From Mytilus galloprovincialis (Eukaryota; Mollusca; Bivalvia; Mytilida; Mytilidae): a stretch of DNA of 64,000 bases. The first letter of the stretch is position 1. Each line of letters starts with the position of its first letter. The notes under the pieces are model-generated. The model did not search any database, had not been told where the DNA came from, and saw only the letters and a program-made list of their open reading frames with translations. The stretch is taken from the NCBI RefSeq assembly GCF_965363235.1, contig NC_134840.1, positions 2,046,001 to 2,110,000 of the forward strand, written 5' to 3'. This document shows, in pieces, positions 1-11,531 of the stretch. A program made the translations under genes and the position numbers.

Positions 1-315
1 ATAATACAATATGAAGTTACAATAATAGTATAATATAATGGACATGCATATAAAGCAAACAGTTTATATAATATAATACTAGCCTTCATAGGTAAAAAAA
101 AAAAAAGAGGAGAGAAAGTAAAAAGAGAAAAAGAAGGTTTGAAAAGTCGTATAATTCTGTGACGATGACTTGTGTATTGATGACGACAATGACGTTCCGT
201 GCCAGCAATAATAACGCTCTAGCAAGGCATAAGAAATCTGTTTTACCTTTTTATGAAGTTTTGAACATGTTTGAAAATTTGAATATTTTGTTCGTTCGAA
301 AGTTCCAAGTGTCCC

Positions 316-2590
316 TTAAATTAATAGTGTTGTATCTAAAACAAAGTTTTCGGATAGCCAGTTAAGGTTATTGAATAAGGTTTTTCTACATAATGTGTAT
401 TTTGGACAAACGAAGAAGTAATGGTAGACATCCTCAATATCGGACCCACAATGGCAAGAAGGATCATTTTCAATATTAGCTCTAAATAAGAATGAAGCGG
501 AACATCGCAATTTCTTTGAGATAATATTTAATTTCCTTGGGCCGTACAAATAAAACGTTTCAATTTTACATAATAGACAATCGTTTTTTAATTCTTTCTT
601 AAATTTAGAAATAGAGTCGACACTGCGAATTTTTGGATCAAGTTTATTCCATTCACGTATTGTAGAGGGAATAAACGATTCAGTAGTAAGGGAAAATCTA
701 CAAAATGGAACAATAATATCATGATCATTTCGCACCGGATAGTTGGTTGTACTTTGTACAAAAGGAGGTACAAGATTACATAGGTACTCTGGTGCATGCT
801 TTTGGTTCATGTTATAAAACATCTGTAATTTTCTTCTCCTTCTTCTTTCAAAAAGAGATTCCCAGCCGACCTCAGAATATAAAGTTTCAGTTTTTGTAAA
901 TATTGGTAGACCTGTTACTATTCTTGCGGCCTCTGATTGCAAATTTTCTAATTTATGTGAGTAACCTATTCCACAATTATCCCACACTTCAGTGGCATAT
1001 TCAAAAATGGGTCGAATAAAAACTAAACTTGAAGGCTGTACGGTGACCTATAGTTGTTATATTAATGTATGTGTCATTTTGGTCTCTTGTGGACAGTTGT
1101 CTCATTGGCAATCATACCACATCTTCTTTTTTATAAGTATAGTTTTTCTAACTTGTTTCGAAATAATCGGTATTTAAGTTTACGTGGAACACATAATTAT
1201 ACTTTCAATATGATTGTTCCATTTTGCGTCACTACTGTAATTAACTCCCAGGTGCTTATGAGATGTACTTAAAGGTATATTTTTACTATTTAAGGAAAAG
1301 CTAAGGTCTGGAGTCTTAATATTTGAAAAAAATCATAATTTCGGTTTTATCTGGGTTAAATGACATAAGCCATGTATTAGACCAAATATCCAGCTCTTTC
1401 AGGTCGCGATCGATAACAGATTTAATCTGTTCTCCGTCGTGACCAGAATAATTGAATGATGTGTCGTCAGCAAATAGCCGACACAGTGAAGTAAGCTTAT
1501 CAGCAATATCATTAATATATAAAACAAAGAGAAGAGGGCCCAGAACTGATCCCTGGGGAACACCAGCTGAAACATTACAGAAGGAAGAAGACGAGTTATG
1601 TATTACTACTCTCTGTTTTCTGTCGTGTAGATAATCCTGAAACCAATTCAATACATTTCCGTCAATACCATAAGCTTTCATTTTACATATAAGGTCACTA
1701 TGCCAAACTTTGTCGAAAGCGTTAGAAAAGTCACGGAATACAAAACAATTTATATCTTTTTTTTCCAAGGAGTTTAATATGCAGTTATATATTTCTAAGA
1801 GTTGATGGACAGTTGAATTTTTAGGGAGAAATCCTGATTGATACTCATAAATTAATTTATTAGCTTTTAAATGATTTTATAAGTGCTTAAACACAACTCT
1901 TTCCATAACTTTTCCTACACAACTAATTAAGGATAATTTAATGGCAAAGATGGATCTCCCTTTTTGAAAATGGATATTAGATTTGCTATCTATCATCTAG
2001 TTGGGTATATCCCCTCTCTTAAGGATTTATTAAATATAATATGGAGCGGAACTGCTACATTTTCTGGACACAGCTTTATCATCTTATGACTGATCACATC
2101 AGGACCAGATGTTTTGTTTGGATCTAATATCTGAATAATATCTATTATTTCTTTTATATTTACTTTGATATCTGAAACTTACTATATATATTAGTTTTTG
2201 TTTCAAATTCGGGCAAATCAACATGTTCTTCATCTAGTTTTGAAATCATACTAAAATATTTGTTTAACATATTACATTTCTCCTCATCTTCATGATGCAG
2301 TATCATTTAGTTCATTATCATTTATAATATTTTGGAGAGGGGGTATGGGTTCTGAACCTTTTTTGGATTTAATTAACGTTTTCATTAATTTCCAATACGT
2401 TTTTGAGTTTGAGGGTTGTTTTGATACTTCACAGTCCAAATTTATTTCAAAATTTTCTTTGGCGATTTTTTTTCATATTATTTACTTTATTTCTCTGTTT
2501 TTTGTACTTCATAATATTATTTTCACAATTAGATTTAATCGCTTTTTTTCTTAATCTGTCTCGAATTCGAATTTCACAGTGGAATACCAC
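316..2590 (-). mobile_element. Broken non-LTR retrotransposon, reverse transcriptase part (Jockey/CR1-like)
   Basis: This is a decayed LINE-type reverse transcriptase read on the minus strand. The best open piece (1768-1316, 150 aa) has the RT core: a DFSNAFDKVWH stretch, the SAGVPQGSVLGPLLF block and the catalytic FADD box, followed by MSFNPDKTEIM. A second open piece (987-316, 223 aa) is the C-terminal region and ends with a Cys/His cluster (CHCGSD..H..C) that resembles the C-terminal zinc knuckle of such elements. Weaker remnants of the N-terminal part run back to about 2590 with stops and frameshifts. The two open pieces are split near 1025-1140 by an unrelated dispersed repeat. No endonuclease domain is visible, so this is a 5'-truncated fossil. 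The superfamily is secure; the clade is inferred from motif style. Confidence 0.85.
1022..1140 (+). repeat. Dispersed repeat tail inserted in the RT fossil
   Basis: The stretch carries the words ggtgacctatagttgtta, gtgtcattttggtct and ttgtctcattggcaatcat, ending near ccacatcttcttttttata. The same tail occurs at 58920-59035 and, with more divergence, at 8818, 14040 and 41720, and inverted near 14620, 44820 and 61980. It splits the minus-strand RT between its palm and C-terminal parts, so it arrived after the retrotransposon. Confidence 0.75.
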
Positions 2591-2634
2591 TTACTTAATC
2601 AAAGAAACAGAAAGACACATCTAGATAAAATTGT

Positions 2635-4455
2635 ATTACTGTCGCGTAAGCCCGGTTTTCAAGAAACGCGAGAGATACAAGGCAGGCAATAAGCGACCAA
2701 TATCTTTGACATGCATCTTCTGTAGACTCATGGAACACATAATAAATATAGATTATAACATGGCATTGTGCATATCAGACCCCTTATTAGTCCTAGGTCA
2801 TGATATCAGCTCGAGAGCCGACAGGCTCAAGGGATGATTTTGACCATGGGCTGATAAAGGGTCTGATATGAAAAATGGCAAGTTATGTTCTTATTATCAT
2901 ATACTTCAACAGAAGACATACAGACAAATACAGACTTTATTTGTAAAACTTTGAAATGCTTTTGTAGTAATATTTGTTTTTAATTTTTTAATTACATATT
3001 TTCCTGATTCCTAATATTTTATTTTTATCCAACATTGTTGTGTATTACACACACAACAAAAACATACCATTATTATGTTGTATTTTACGGGATTTGCCGA
3101 AAAATGACGTCGAAATGTCATGCAATAACGTTACAGCATGCGATAATAACCGGAAGCAGTTAATATGAAACGGAAGCAGTTGATAACAAAACAAAAGTCA
3201 TATCACACGGCTACGGCAATTCATCAAATTTAATGAATAATTTTATGTACAAATAAGTTTTATCATGGGGTACAATTATACCATTATTTTCTATAAGTTA
3301 TATGATAACAAGCCATATACATTGTATTACTGTCTGGAACATACATTCTATATCCATTACAACACGGATTTCGTTTCAAAAGATCATGCGAAACCCAGTT
3401 GATTGAGTTTGTGGATGACATCACCAACAACATGAGCGCAGGGAGGCTAACATATGTACTAATTTTGGGCTTTTCAAAAGTCTTTGATAAGGTCAGCCAC
3501 AGTCTACTGATGCATAAACTGGAACACTGATATCTAAGGAAAGGTCAATAAATGGTTCGTTAGCTTTATGTCTAATTGAACCCAAGCAGTCGTGGATGGA
3601 GAAAGTTAATCTCATATTGATGTAGTCAGGAGTACCCCAAAGCTCAGTACTTGGGCCCTTACTATTCCTGTTCTACATAAACGACATGTGAGATGGAATT
3701 AAATCTATAGTCCGACTATTTACATTCTCCGACTATTTTAGAAGATACAATAGCTTACCTTACGATATCATCAGACAAAGATTTACATGATAAACAAATC
3801 TGGACAAACTTGGTATTTGGGAAATGTAAAATGTCCCTGACATGTGCAATTTACTCACCATCAGCAGGAAAATTAACACAACTGCAACTTCATATAGCCT
3901 AATTGACCAATGGGTTTCATAAAAAGAAATTTAAATATATAGGATCAACTACAGTGAAGGAGAATGCCTACAAAACACTGGTGCGACCAACTGCAGAGTA
4001 TGCCAGTCCAGTATGGGATCCATATCTTAAAACACTAGACTGACAGACTTGAGATGGTCAAAAGAAGAGGAGCTAGCTACGTATCTAACAAACATCACAA
4101 CCACTCCAGCGTTAACATGATGCTATAACATCTGAAATGAACATCCCTAGAACAAAGAAGAAAAGAAGCGAGACTCACAATGCTATACAAAATTGAAAAC
4201 AACAAAGTGGCCATGTCAAAGGAAGGTCGTATGATACCACCGAAAAGACTGACAAGAAACATGCACACGTACGACAAATCCTTACAAGTATACTATCATC
4301 ATACAGTGATTGTCACAAATACTCAGTCTTCCCAAGATCCATTCGGGATTGGAACGCTCTTCCTTCTGGGGACGTATCAGCACCATCAGTCGAGACCTTT
4401 AAAGCCTCGATGACAAAACTAAATTCAAAATTGGTGAAGGGTGTGGTCTAGTAGC
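2635..4455 (+). mobile_element. Second broken non-LTR retrotransposon (reverse transcriptase), plus strand
   Basis: Plus-strand fossil of another LINE-type reverse transcriptase. At 2645-2740 it encodes VSPVFKKRERYKAGNKRPIS and LTCIFCRLMEHII, the usual opening of the RT domain. The reading resumes near 3350 with LQHGFRFKRSCETQLIEF and then a LGFSKVFDKVSHSLLMHKL core. Later remnants include a LVRPTAEYASPVWDP stretch near 3980 and an FPRSIRDWNALPS stretch near 4330, both typical of the C-terminal part of Jockey/CR1 elements. Many stops and frameshifts make it non-functional. About 600 bp (2740-3345) of unrelated DNA interrupts it. It lies back to back with the minus-strand fossil upstream and is a different family. 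Confidence 0.8.
2742..3345. mobile_element. Insertion splitting the plus-strand RT fossil
   Basis: The RT reading frame stops after the LMEHII motif and restarts at LYPLQHGF about 600 bp later, so the DNA between is probably an insertion. It contains an inverted pair near 2775 (catatcagacccctta) and 2858 (taaagggtctgatatg), able to form a hairpin around a CTCGAG-containing centre. No coding region is seen. Exact ends and any target-site duplication were not resolved. Confidence 0.5.
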
Positions 4456-4739
4456 GCACCAAATCCATGGCAGTATAATCAGTTCGTTGATTGTGGCTAT
4501 TATCTGGTAGAACCAGAAGCACTAGTAAGTTGTTAAACCATCCGAATTTCTAACTGTATTAGTATATATGTGATGCTTTAAGGCAATGCTGTTGAAAGAA
4601 GTAAAATTTCCCCGTGATTAAAACAATGACTCTTTTGTTAAATATATTGTCTTCAAAATAAGACACTTGTGAATGAACCAGGTGTAAAGGTTTAAATCAC
4701 CGCCTTTGAAACTATCTTCAATCAACACTAAATAACAGC

Positions 4740-4915
4740 CCAGTTATGGCCTCATTGTTCCCTTTCCCCCATTTGCCAGACCAGAATAAAACGCCTCCGG
4801 GTGCGGGAATTTCTCGCTACATTGAAGACCTGTTGGTGACCCTCTGCTGTTGTTTTTTTTATTTGGTCGGGTTGTTGTCTCTTTGACACATTCCCCATTT
4901 CCATTCTCAATTTTA
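4740..4915 (+). repeat. Dispersed repeat fragment (cctccgg...ttgacacattccccatt family)
   Basis: The words gcgggaatttct, ctacattgaagacctgttgg, cgggttgttgtctctttgac and acattccccatttc also occur at 54575-54680 and, inverted, at 57060-57130. Non-coding as far as can be seen. Confidence 0.7.
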
Positions 4916-4919
4916 TAAT

Positions 4920-5800
4920 TTCTTTCCGTTTAAAAAAAACTTTTAAAAAAAATACGTATTGTGATTGAAAACTAAAGTGAAGTTAATGCAAATTTAGAAA
5001 CATTAATTTTACTTTTTTCTTGATTTTCTGTGGTGAAACGTATGTATAGTGAATACAAAATACGCTCTCATTTCGCCAAAACTAGCACGAGTTCAAAATT
5101 TAATTCAATATTGTTTTTGACAAAAGTCACATTTGTTCAAATATAGAAATAAGGCGATTATTCTTGAAAATAAAGATTTAGGACTAGAAAATTATTAAAT
5201 TTATATATGAAATAAGGCGGTGTAGTATGATTTCCTATCTAAAGGAGTCAATTATACAAGGAACATAAGTACACCTCCATCAAATAATTCAAAGTCGTGA
5301 CGTAGTATACACAGATTGGTTACTTACTAAGGTCATAAAAAAGAACACGGAAAATTTAAAAGACAAATTATCCATTGATCCTGAAAGATAATTCTGAATT
5401 ACTCCTTAGTCATACCGGATATAATTTTAACATTAACTATATGCATGACATATTGGTGTAGACTATGTAGAAAATTATCAAGGATGTTCGAATTCCATTT
5501 CAAATGATTATAGGACTATCTAACATATTATTACAGACTGTAGGGATATAATTATATGGCAAAACTTAAAAATAACTGTAACAAAGAATGGAATTAAGCT
5601 TGAAATCTCATTCCTTCTGCAATCGTTCTATACAGATCTCAGTTAATCTGTTTGACAAATAAGTGAGTCGTGATTTACAACTCCCTAATTTCCTTCAATG
5701 AGAGTTATTTCCCCTGCAATAGGGTTAAATTCGAGCCGCAAAAAGTTGGATGAGCCTGTAAACATTTTAGTACATACATCTGAACTTTGATATTTGATTT
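4920..5800. other. No gene seen
   Basis: AT-rich sequence with no coding exon, tandem repeat or recognisable element. Confidence 0.5.
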
Positions 5801-6124
5801 GATAAGTTTAAAGAGGGGGGCAAGGGGGGTCCCAATAACAGCAAAACAGCAAATTGATTTGGCTCATAACAGATAACAAGGAATTAAAATGGACAAAAAC
5901 AGATAACAGTAAATGAAATATTAAAATAATTCGGTCTTTGACAAATCAGTATTTCTTATTACGGATATAATCCTTTGTAATGCATTCCATTTTTTATGAC
6001 TATGTTTTTAGTATTAATTTATGTGTCTAGAATGTGTTTAAATTACTACTCAATATATTATAATATTTTTTATACGCTCGTTTACGGAACGTATTATGGT
6101 ATACTGTTGTCCGTCTGTTGTCAA

Positions 6125-6590
6125 CATGTCGGACATTAACTCAAAAACACTTTAACCATTTGCATTAAACTTTGGGAAATTGTTTATATCTATTGACGTG
6201 AGCTCCCTTTTTGGTTTTGGTTTTTTTTTTTTTATAAATTTTAGATTTTAAGTTTCTGGGTAATGGGTTTTTATTCAATAAAATTGGTGTTTTTTTTTCA
6301 GTTTTCTGATAATATCTCAAAAATGCTTTCACACAGCAAGGAATTTTGGTGAATTGTTTATATCTATTAACATGAGGTAACTTTCAATTTTTATAAATTT
6401 TAGATTTTACGTTTCCGAGTTAACGGGTTTTATTAATTAAAAAGGGGTGATTTTCCAGTTTTCAGACATTAACACAAAAATGTTTTCAGCAGTTCTCATG
6501 AAACGTTGGTGTATTGTTTATATATATTGACTGAAGCTCCCTTTGTTGCTAATCAAAAAAGTGACCTAAAAGAGTTTGAATATTCTGACT
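6125..6590 (+). repeat. Degenerate tandem repeat, about three units of ~165 bp
   Basis: Three diverged units each carry a version of 'cattaac/tctcaaaaa(t/c)', 'ttgtttatatctattgac' and, in the first two, 'ttataaattttagatttta' followed by 'aagtttc' or 'cgtttcc'. The third unit, from about 6462, is shorter. No coding content. Confidence 0.6.
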
Positions 6591-7354
6591 TTTTCTAAAT
6601 GACCATTTAATGAGGTGTGTGAATTTTTCTTAATAAAACTATGAGGCAAAGTGGTATATAGGGTAAAAAAATCAAAAGCACCAATTATAAGCATGCAATT
6701 TATCAAGTACTTCGAACGAATTTTGACACTCTAAAAGCAATTTATTCCACTATTTTCAAAGGCCTTATTTGAACAATTTTTTATCAGCTGAGGTTTTTGA
6801 TTGTACCAAGTGTACTAGTAAGTAGAATACATAGTTTAGTAGGGAAACAATGGCTTGAAACGAAATAAATCTTTGTTTGTAATGAGTTATGTGCAGCGTC
6901 GGACCCAAGTACATGGTTGGAACTTTCATTGTACAATGCATTTGGTTCTGCTTTGAAAAGAATCACAGAGCTGAGTCTATGTACCATATAATATAAAAGG
7001 TTAAGTGGTTGTTAGGACCTTAAGATATTCCTGGCCATATGTTTTCCTTTTTGTCATATTAAGAATTGTTTTAATTTAATATGTTCGTACGGAAAACAAG
7101 GAACATTATTCTCATACAAAAAATTAAGATAATTCTAAATACACATTCATAAAAAAAAATGGAATTTATTACAAAGGATAATCATAAGATATACTTGAAT
7201 TATCCTGGACCTCACTTCTGTGATGGGTATATGTTAATGAAATCCTTCTCTGAATACGGGACAAACATATTAGTAGTGGTAGACCCCAATGGCCAATGAT
7301 CTTCAATTTATACCGAATATTGACTGTCAAAAAAAATGCTAACATTCCAATTTT

Positions 7355-7555
7355 CAATAACAGTTAACAGCAAATACATTATCACAATAACAGATAACAA
7401 AAAAACTGAAAGCCCAATAACAGCTAACAAAGAATAAGACAATAACAGCTAACAGCAAATATATTTTCAAAATAACAGATAACAAAGAATTAAATTGCCC
7501 CATAACAGCATAACAGTTAAACCCCTTGACCCCCCCCCCTTTAAACATATTTATT
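7355..7555 (+). repeat. Short tandem words 'ataacagataacaa' and C-rich end
   Basis: The block has repeated 'aataacagataaca' and 'aataacagctaaca' words and ends in a C-rich stretch before tttaaac. Similar words stand at 5840-5925, next to a G-rich stretch at 5810-5830 preceded by tttaaag. The two G/C-rich ends are roughly inverted and may be the ends of one 1.75 kb element. Confidence 0.4.
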
Positions 7556-7585
7556 TATAGTGGATTGGGAAACAAGTTTTGAAAC

Positions 7586-7846
7586 TTATATTAATCCCTT
7601 TCCACTTTGCGGGTGTGAGTGCTGCCTTGCAGCGGCATTAGCATGCTCTTTTTCGAAATCTACAAGGGTGTCTTTTACGTGCAAGAGATCTTGCTCTCTC
7701 TTAACACGGGTCAACCATTTATCGTCCCCTTCCGACGGACTATCATCGTTTCCTCCAAACTTTTGATTCATTCTGGGTTTATATGTGTTGCATTTGAGTA
7801 TTATATATCTTATATGTAACATGTATTTAATTTGTTTATATAACAA
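7586..7846 (-). other. Small hydrophilic ORF, possibly a fossil coding fragment
   Basis: An open frame of 86 codons. The second half (residues about 30-85) is charged and looks coding-like: it includes GGNDDSPSEGDDKWLTRVKR, then EQDLLHVKDTLVDFEKEHAN, then AAARQHSHPQSGKG. The first half is hydrophobic and looks like read-through intergenic DNA. I do not recognise a family. It sits among dispersed repeats and has no clear splice sites, so it may be a decayed repeat-borne gene piece. Confidence 0.25.
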
Positions 7847-7959
7847 TAGAAAAATTTGAATTATGCTATTTTTTAATACACTTTGATGGCATTTGGTTGT
7901 TTGTTGCCCTTTGTTCGGGTTGTTGTTTCTTTTGCAATTTCGCCATTTCTATTCCCAGA

Positions 7960-8810
7960 TTTATTACATATAAGGTTCAATTTTACTCTCTTCAAACCAA
8001 GGTGTGAATAAATGGACCGTGAATTCTAAAGTTATGTCATATTACAGATATCCAGATATGACAAAAAAAAAAACATTAAGATATGACTAAAGATAATCAC
8101 TTAGTAATACCAGTTAAGCAACCAACAATCAATCAATTTTAGTAATACAAAATTACGCAACATGATCCTGATTAACATCGCGTGATACAGAAAGGTCTAC
8201 AGTTCCTGGTCTACCACAAGTCTAATTATTTTGGTTTATTTAGCGCCTGCGAGATACGTGTCATTTAAAGAATATCTCACGTGTTCACTGCGGTGTTTTG
8301 TAAGTATATAAAATCGTTTATAACTAGCCTAGTATACTACGTGACCAGTTTTACATACAAATGAGTAATGTAAATGCCTTATCCATTCCGTTCAAATCGG
8401 CAGCAAAAATCAATTGGATTTTTATATAAAGTGAGGTCAGAATATAAAGATTAATGGATATCGTCACACTACATGTACATCTGTTAAAATTGTTTAAATG
8501 TGTCAACCTACAGTCCAACTTTTGTTTTTAAACCTCATAAATGGTTTGCCTTTGATGCATATACGTTATGTTCCATTTCTGTTTTCAATATAATGTTACT
8601 AACCAGTATAACAAGTCAATAAAAGCCAATTGATGAAGCCCTCTTTTTAACAACAAAAAATCAATTTATTCGTTTTAAAATATACAATGTCCAGCGCCCT
8701 AGACCATTTGACTTGTGCTTGACATGCATGGTGCAAAATAAAAAATAAAATCTGACATTATTGGGCTAAATTTGAAGCGACTCATATATACATGTATATA
8801 TATAGTTGTA
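7960..8810. other. No gene seen
   Basis: AT-rich DNA without a supported feature. A diverged tail of the ttgtctcattggcaatcat repeat follows at about 8818-8880. Confidence 0.5.
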
Positions 8811-9062
8811 CACTTCTTCTTTAGGTCTCTGCTGGAAAGTTGTCTCATTCGCAAGCAAACCACATCTTCTTATTTTTATATTTATAAATGTCCACAATGG
8901 GAAACTGTGATTTGGCTCTAATTCTCCTTGTTCTTTCATTTACATAATGTCCAGTAATAATAAATGCCTTTTATCTCTTTATCTTCTGAATCGATTTAAA
9001 TTAAATTAAATCTCTGCGAAGAGCAAAATGACACGAAGAATATGGAAGCCAATGAAAATATG

Positions 9063-9215
9063 TTATGAAGCACAGAAGAAAAAGAGGGGCGAAAGATACC
9101 AGAGGGACAGTCAAACTCATAGATCGAAAATAAACTGACAACGCCATGGCTAAAAAAAAAAAAAAGAATGACAGACAAATAATAGTACACAAGACACAAC
9201 ATAGAACACTAGTAG
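9063..9215 (-). repeat. 3' end fragment of a retroelement (gacgaaagatacc family)
   Basis: Contains cgaaagataccagagggaca, gtcaaactcatagatc and ctgacaacgccatggct, which match the 3' non-coding tail found downstream of the RT-like reading frame at 63190-63700 and its inverted copy at 60115-60465. A poly-A stretch interrupts it near 9152. Confidence 0.7.
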
Positions 9216-9659
9216 GTAGGAAGGGTCCTGATTCAGAAATCCCGGGCTTAAAAACACGAAATCCCGCGGAAGTAAATTTAAATCCTGACACCCCGAAATT
9301 CGAAAAAAAAAATTCCCGGATCCCGAAAGGGTAAATCCGGAAATCCCGAGCTTAAAAACACCCGAAATATATATCAAATGAATATTGATACGATGAAGGT
9401 TTGGTAAACTAATAAAAAAAAGTTACTTTTCTTTTTTTTTTTGATAAATATTTATAAAATAACATTATATTTCAAGGGGGAAAATTTAGCTTCTCGTCCT
9501 ATAAGGGGGGAAAATTGGCCTGATCCTGGTTTTCCTCAATCTCACTAAGGGGGAAAAGTTGGATCATGCCAATTTTTCCGGGGGGAAAAATTGGATCGAT
9601 CCAGTTTTCTCCCCCGGAAAAAATGGCATGGGGGAAGAATGGCTATAGGACACCGGTCG

Positions 9660-10070
9660 TATCTTAGACGTTCTATTATGGGGTGTTTGTTACAACCGCA
9701 TACGTTTTAGTTAAAGTCGAACGATCTCGAAGCGTATACAACGTGCCCTAAACGTGTCTTAAACTGATCTGTAGCGCATTAAATACGCTTGTAGCGTTTG
9801 TATAACGTGCGTGTAGCGTACAGGTATACGCTAGACACACGCTTGAGCAGGATGAAAATTTTTAAGCTGCATAAAAAATTCTCGAATTGTAGCGTTTATC
9901 AAGCGTATACCTTTGCTTTTCGACGTACTTCAAACTTATGCAACGCGCGTTTAACGATTGCTTAGCGTTCCTCAGGTGTGCAACTAACGTATACCGACTT
10001 TGTCAATTTTCCCTGTACGTTTGGTGCACGCCTGTCTATACGCCGATATGAGGTTGACTGTAATATGACC
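9660..10070. other. CpG-rich block with recurring agcgt / aacgt words
   Basis: Against a strongly AT-rich, CpG-poor background this stretch has dense CpG words such as tagcgt, aagcgtat, aacgtgc, acgcttg and cgtatac on both strands. There is no open reading frame of note. It could be a decayed mobile element or a regulatory CpG island; the sequence alone does not decide. Confidence 0.4.
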
Positions 10071-10374
10071 GCAGGTATTGATTTACCCTTTTTTGTTTTT
10101 ATGGTTCTACATTGAGCATCGTTTATGTATTCGGTCGACTACTGAAAACTACTATCTATTTTTTTTTATGAAAATTACCCGAATCTCTTATATCAACATA
10201 GCAAAATATTGCTTGCCAACATTGCATACTAAATACTGAGCTGTAATATAATGTAATTATTACATAATATGCCTAACCCTTCATCGATGATTTATCTGTA
10301 ATCAAGTACACTAAGTTGATCGATCATCGTAATGCAAAGAATTCAAATCGAACGTACTATAAAGACTAAGCAAC

Positions 10375-10530
10375 ACAAACCCAACCAAAAATTGGGGGTG
10401 ATCTCAGGGGTTCAGGAAGGGTAAGCAGATCCTGCTCCACATGTTGCACCCGTCGTGTTACTCATGTTATTATTAACCCGGAAAATAATCTAATTCGGTC
10501 GGTCACATTCGTGAAAAGATGTTAGATACA
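10375..10530 (-). repeat. 3' tail fragment of the same retroelement
   Basis: Shares gggtgatctcagg, gggtaagcagatcctgctcc, acatg..gcacccgtcgtgtt and cggtcacattc with 60275-60410 and, inverted, 63415-63535. It lies downstream of gene 1 and is not part of its coding region. Confidence 0.7.
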
Positions 10531-10902
10531 TGTACCCTTTTATAAGTACACCAACATGCATTCGTTAACCGAACCATAAATTATAATTTTAAGTATCATA
10601 ATAGGAAAAATATATATTTATAATTATAAACAATTTAATAAATAACAATTAAATCTATAAAACAAATTCAATTATAAATGGATCCTCTCACACATATAAT
10701 GTTCAAAAGAACACTATCTCTCTAAATATTTGACAACGTTGCTCATATTATGCTAGAATACTCTTTGATCTACCTCTAAATAAAAGAGGCTGTCTTCAAA
10801 GATAATAAGTATTGGATTTCTTTAGTTTTGGTAGTTTGGCACATAACGCTGACACATTTATATAATGGCACTCATGAATAACAAATTAAAACATTTGTTG
10901 AA

Positions 10903-10971
10903 TCAAGACTCGGCTTGTTTATCCGGCAGAGTAGAAAGTATTACCAGAGCCTCGTTATAAGATTCGATGAA
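10903..10971 (-). repeat. 69-bp tandem copy of the gene 1 C-terminal coding end
   Basis: Directly after the TGA of gene 1 lies a near-identical copy of the last 69 bp of coding sequence. It is exactly 23 codons, so it stays in frame: it encodes ESYNEALVILSTLPDKQAES and ends with a second TGA. It differs by only a few bases from the coding copy. It lacks the preceding prolines, so the PPxY core is incomplete. Confidence 0.85.
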
Positions 10972-11531
10972 TCAAGACTCGTCTTGTTTTTCCGGAAGTG
11001 TAGAAAGTATTACCAGAGCCTCGTTATAAGATGGCGGAGGTGTTGTGCTACTTCCGTCTCGGTACTGATTATACATGTCCATAACTGATAAATGCATTCC
11101 TGGAAGTTTCTTGATTCTGTCCCGGAACTGTCTGTAACAACTATCGGCTTCAGATACCGATTCGGAATCCATCGATAAATTGTTCGAAGAAGGTAGTGTG
11201 TGAATACAGATCTGATTTGGTCGATGTTCATTCGATAAAGGTTCTTCATGTGATGTTCGAGCCTCACTTTGAATTAAGTGTTCTGTACTAACAACGGTCG
11301 AATCATGACCGAAGAGTAAATTGTAACTAGGTGGTGCATCAAATAAAGCCTGGTTGACGATGCTATCTCTCGAACGACTTCTCGCTACAATCGGAAGTCG
11401 ATTGGCGGGCTTTTTACGACAGTGTCTATGACAAACGTTTATGATAAGTGCGACAACAATCGGAAATAGAAATGTTAGACCCGCAGCTAATGCTATCATC
11501 GAACTGTTATCTTCTTTTATGATGTCTTTAC
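10972..11531 (-). CDS. Gene 1 coding exon 4: transmembrane helix and PPSY cytoplasmic tail
   Basis: Acceptor ..tttccag at 11533-11532. 185 codons and a TGA stop. A short acidic juxtamembrane segment leads into MIALAAGLTFLFPIVVALII (membrane helix), then a basic cluster. The tail is Ser-rich with APPSYNLLF and PPPSYNEAL. The genomic ATG at 11541 lies in the intron and is not the start of the protein. The last 23 codons are repeated downstream of the stop. Confidence 0.85.
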
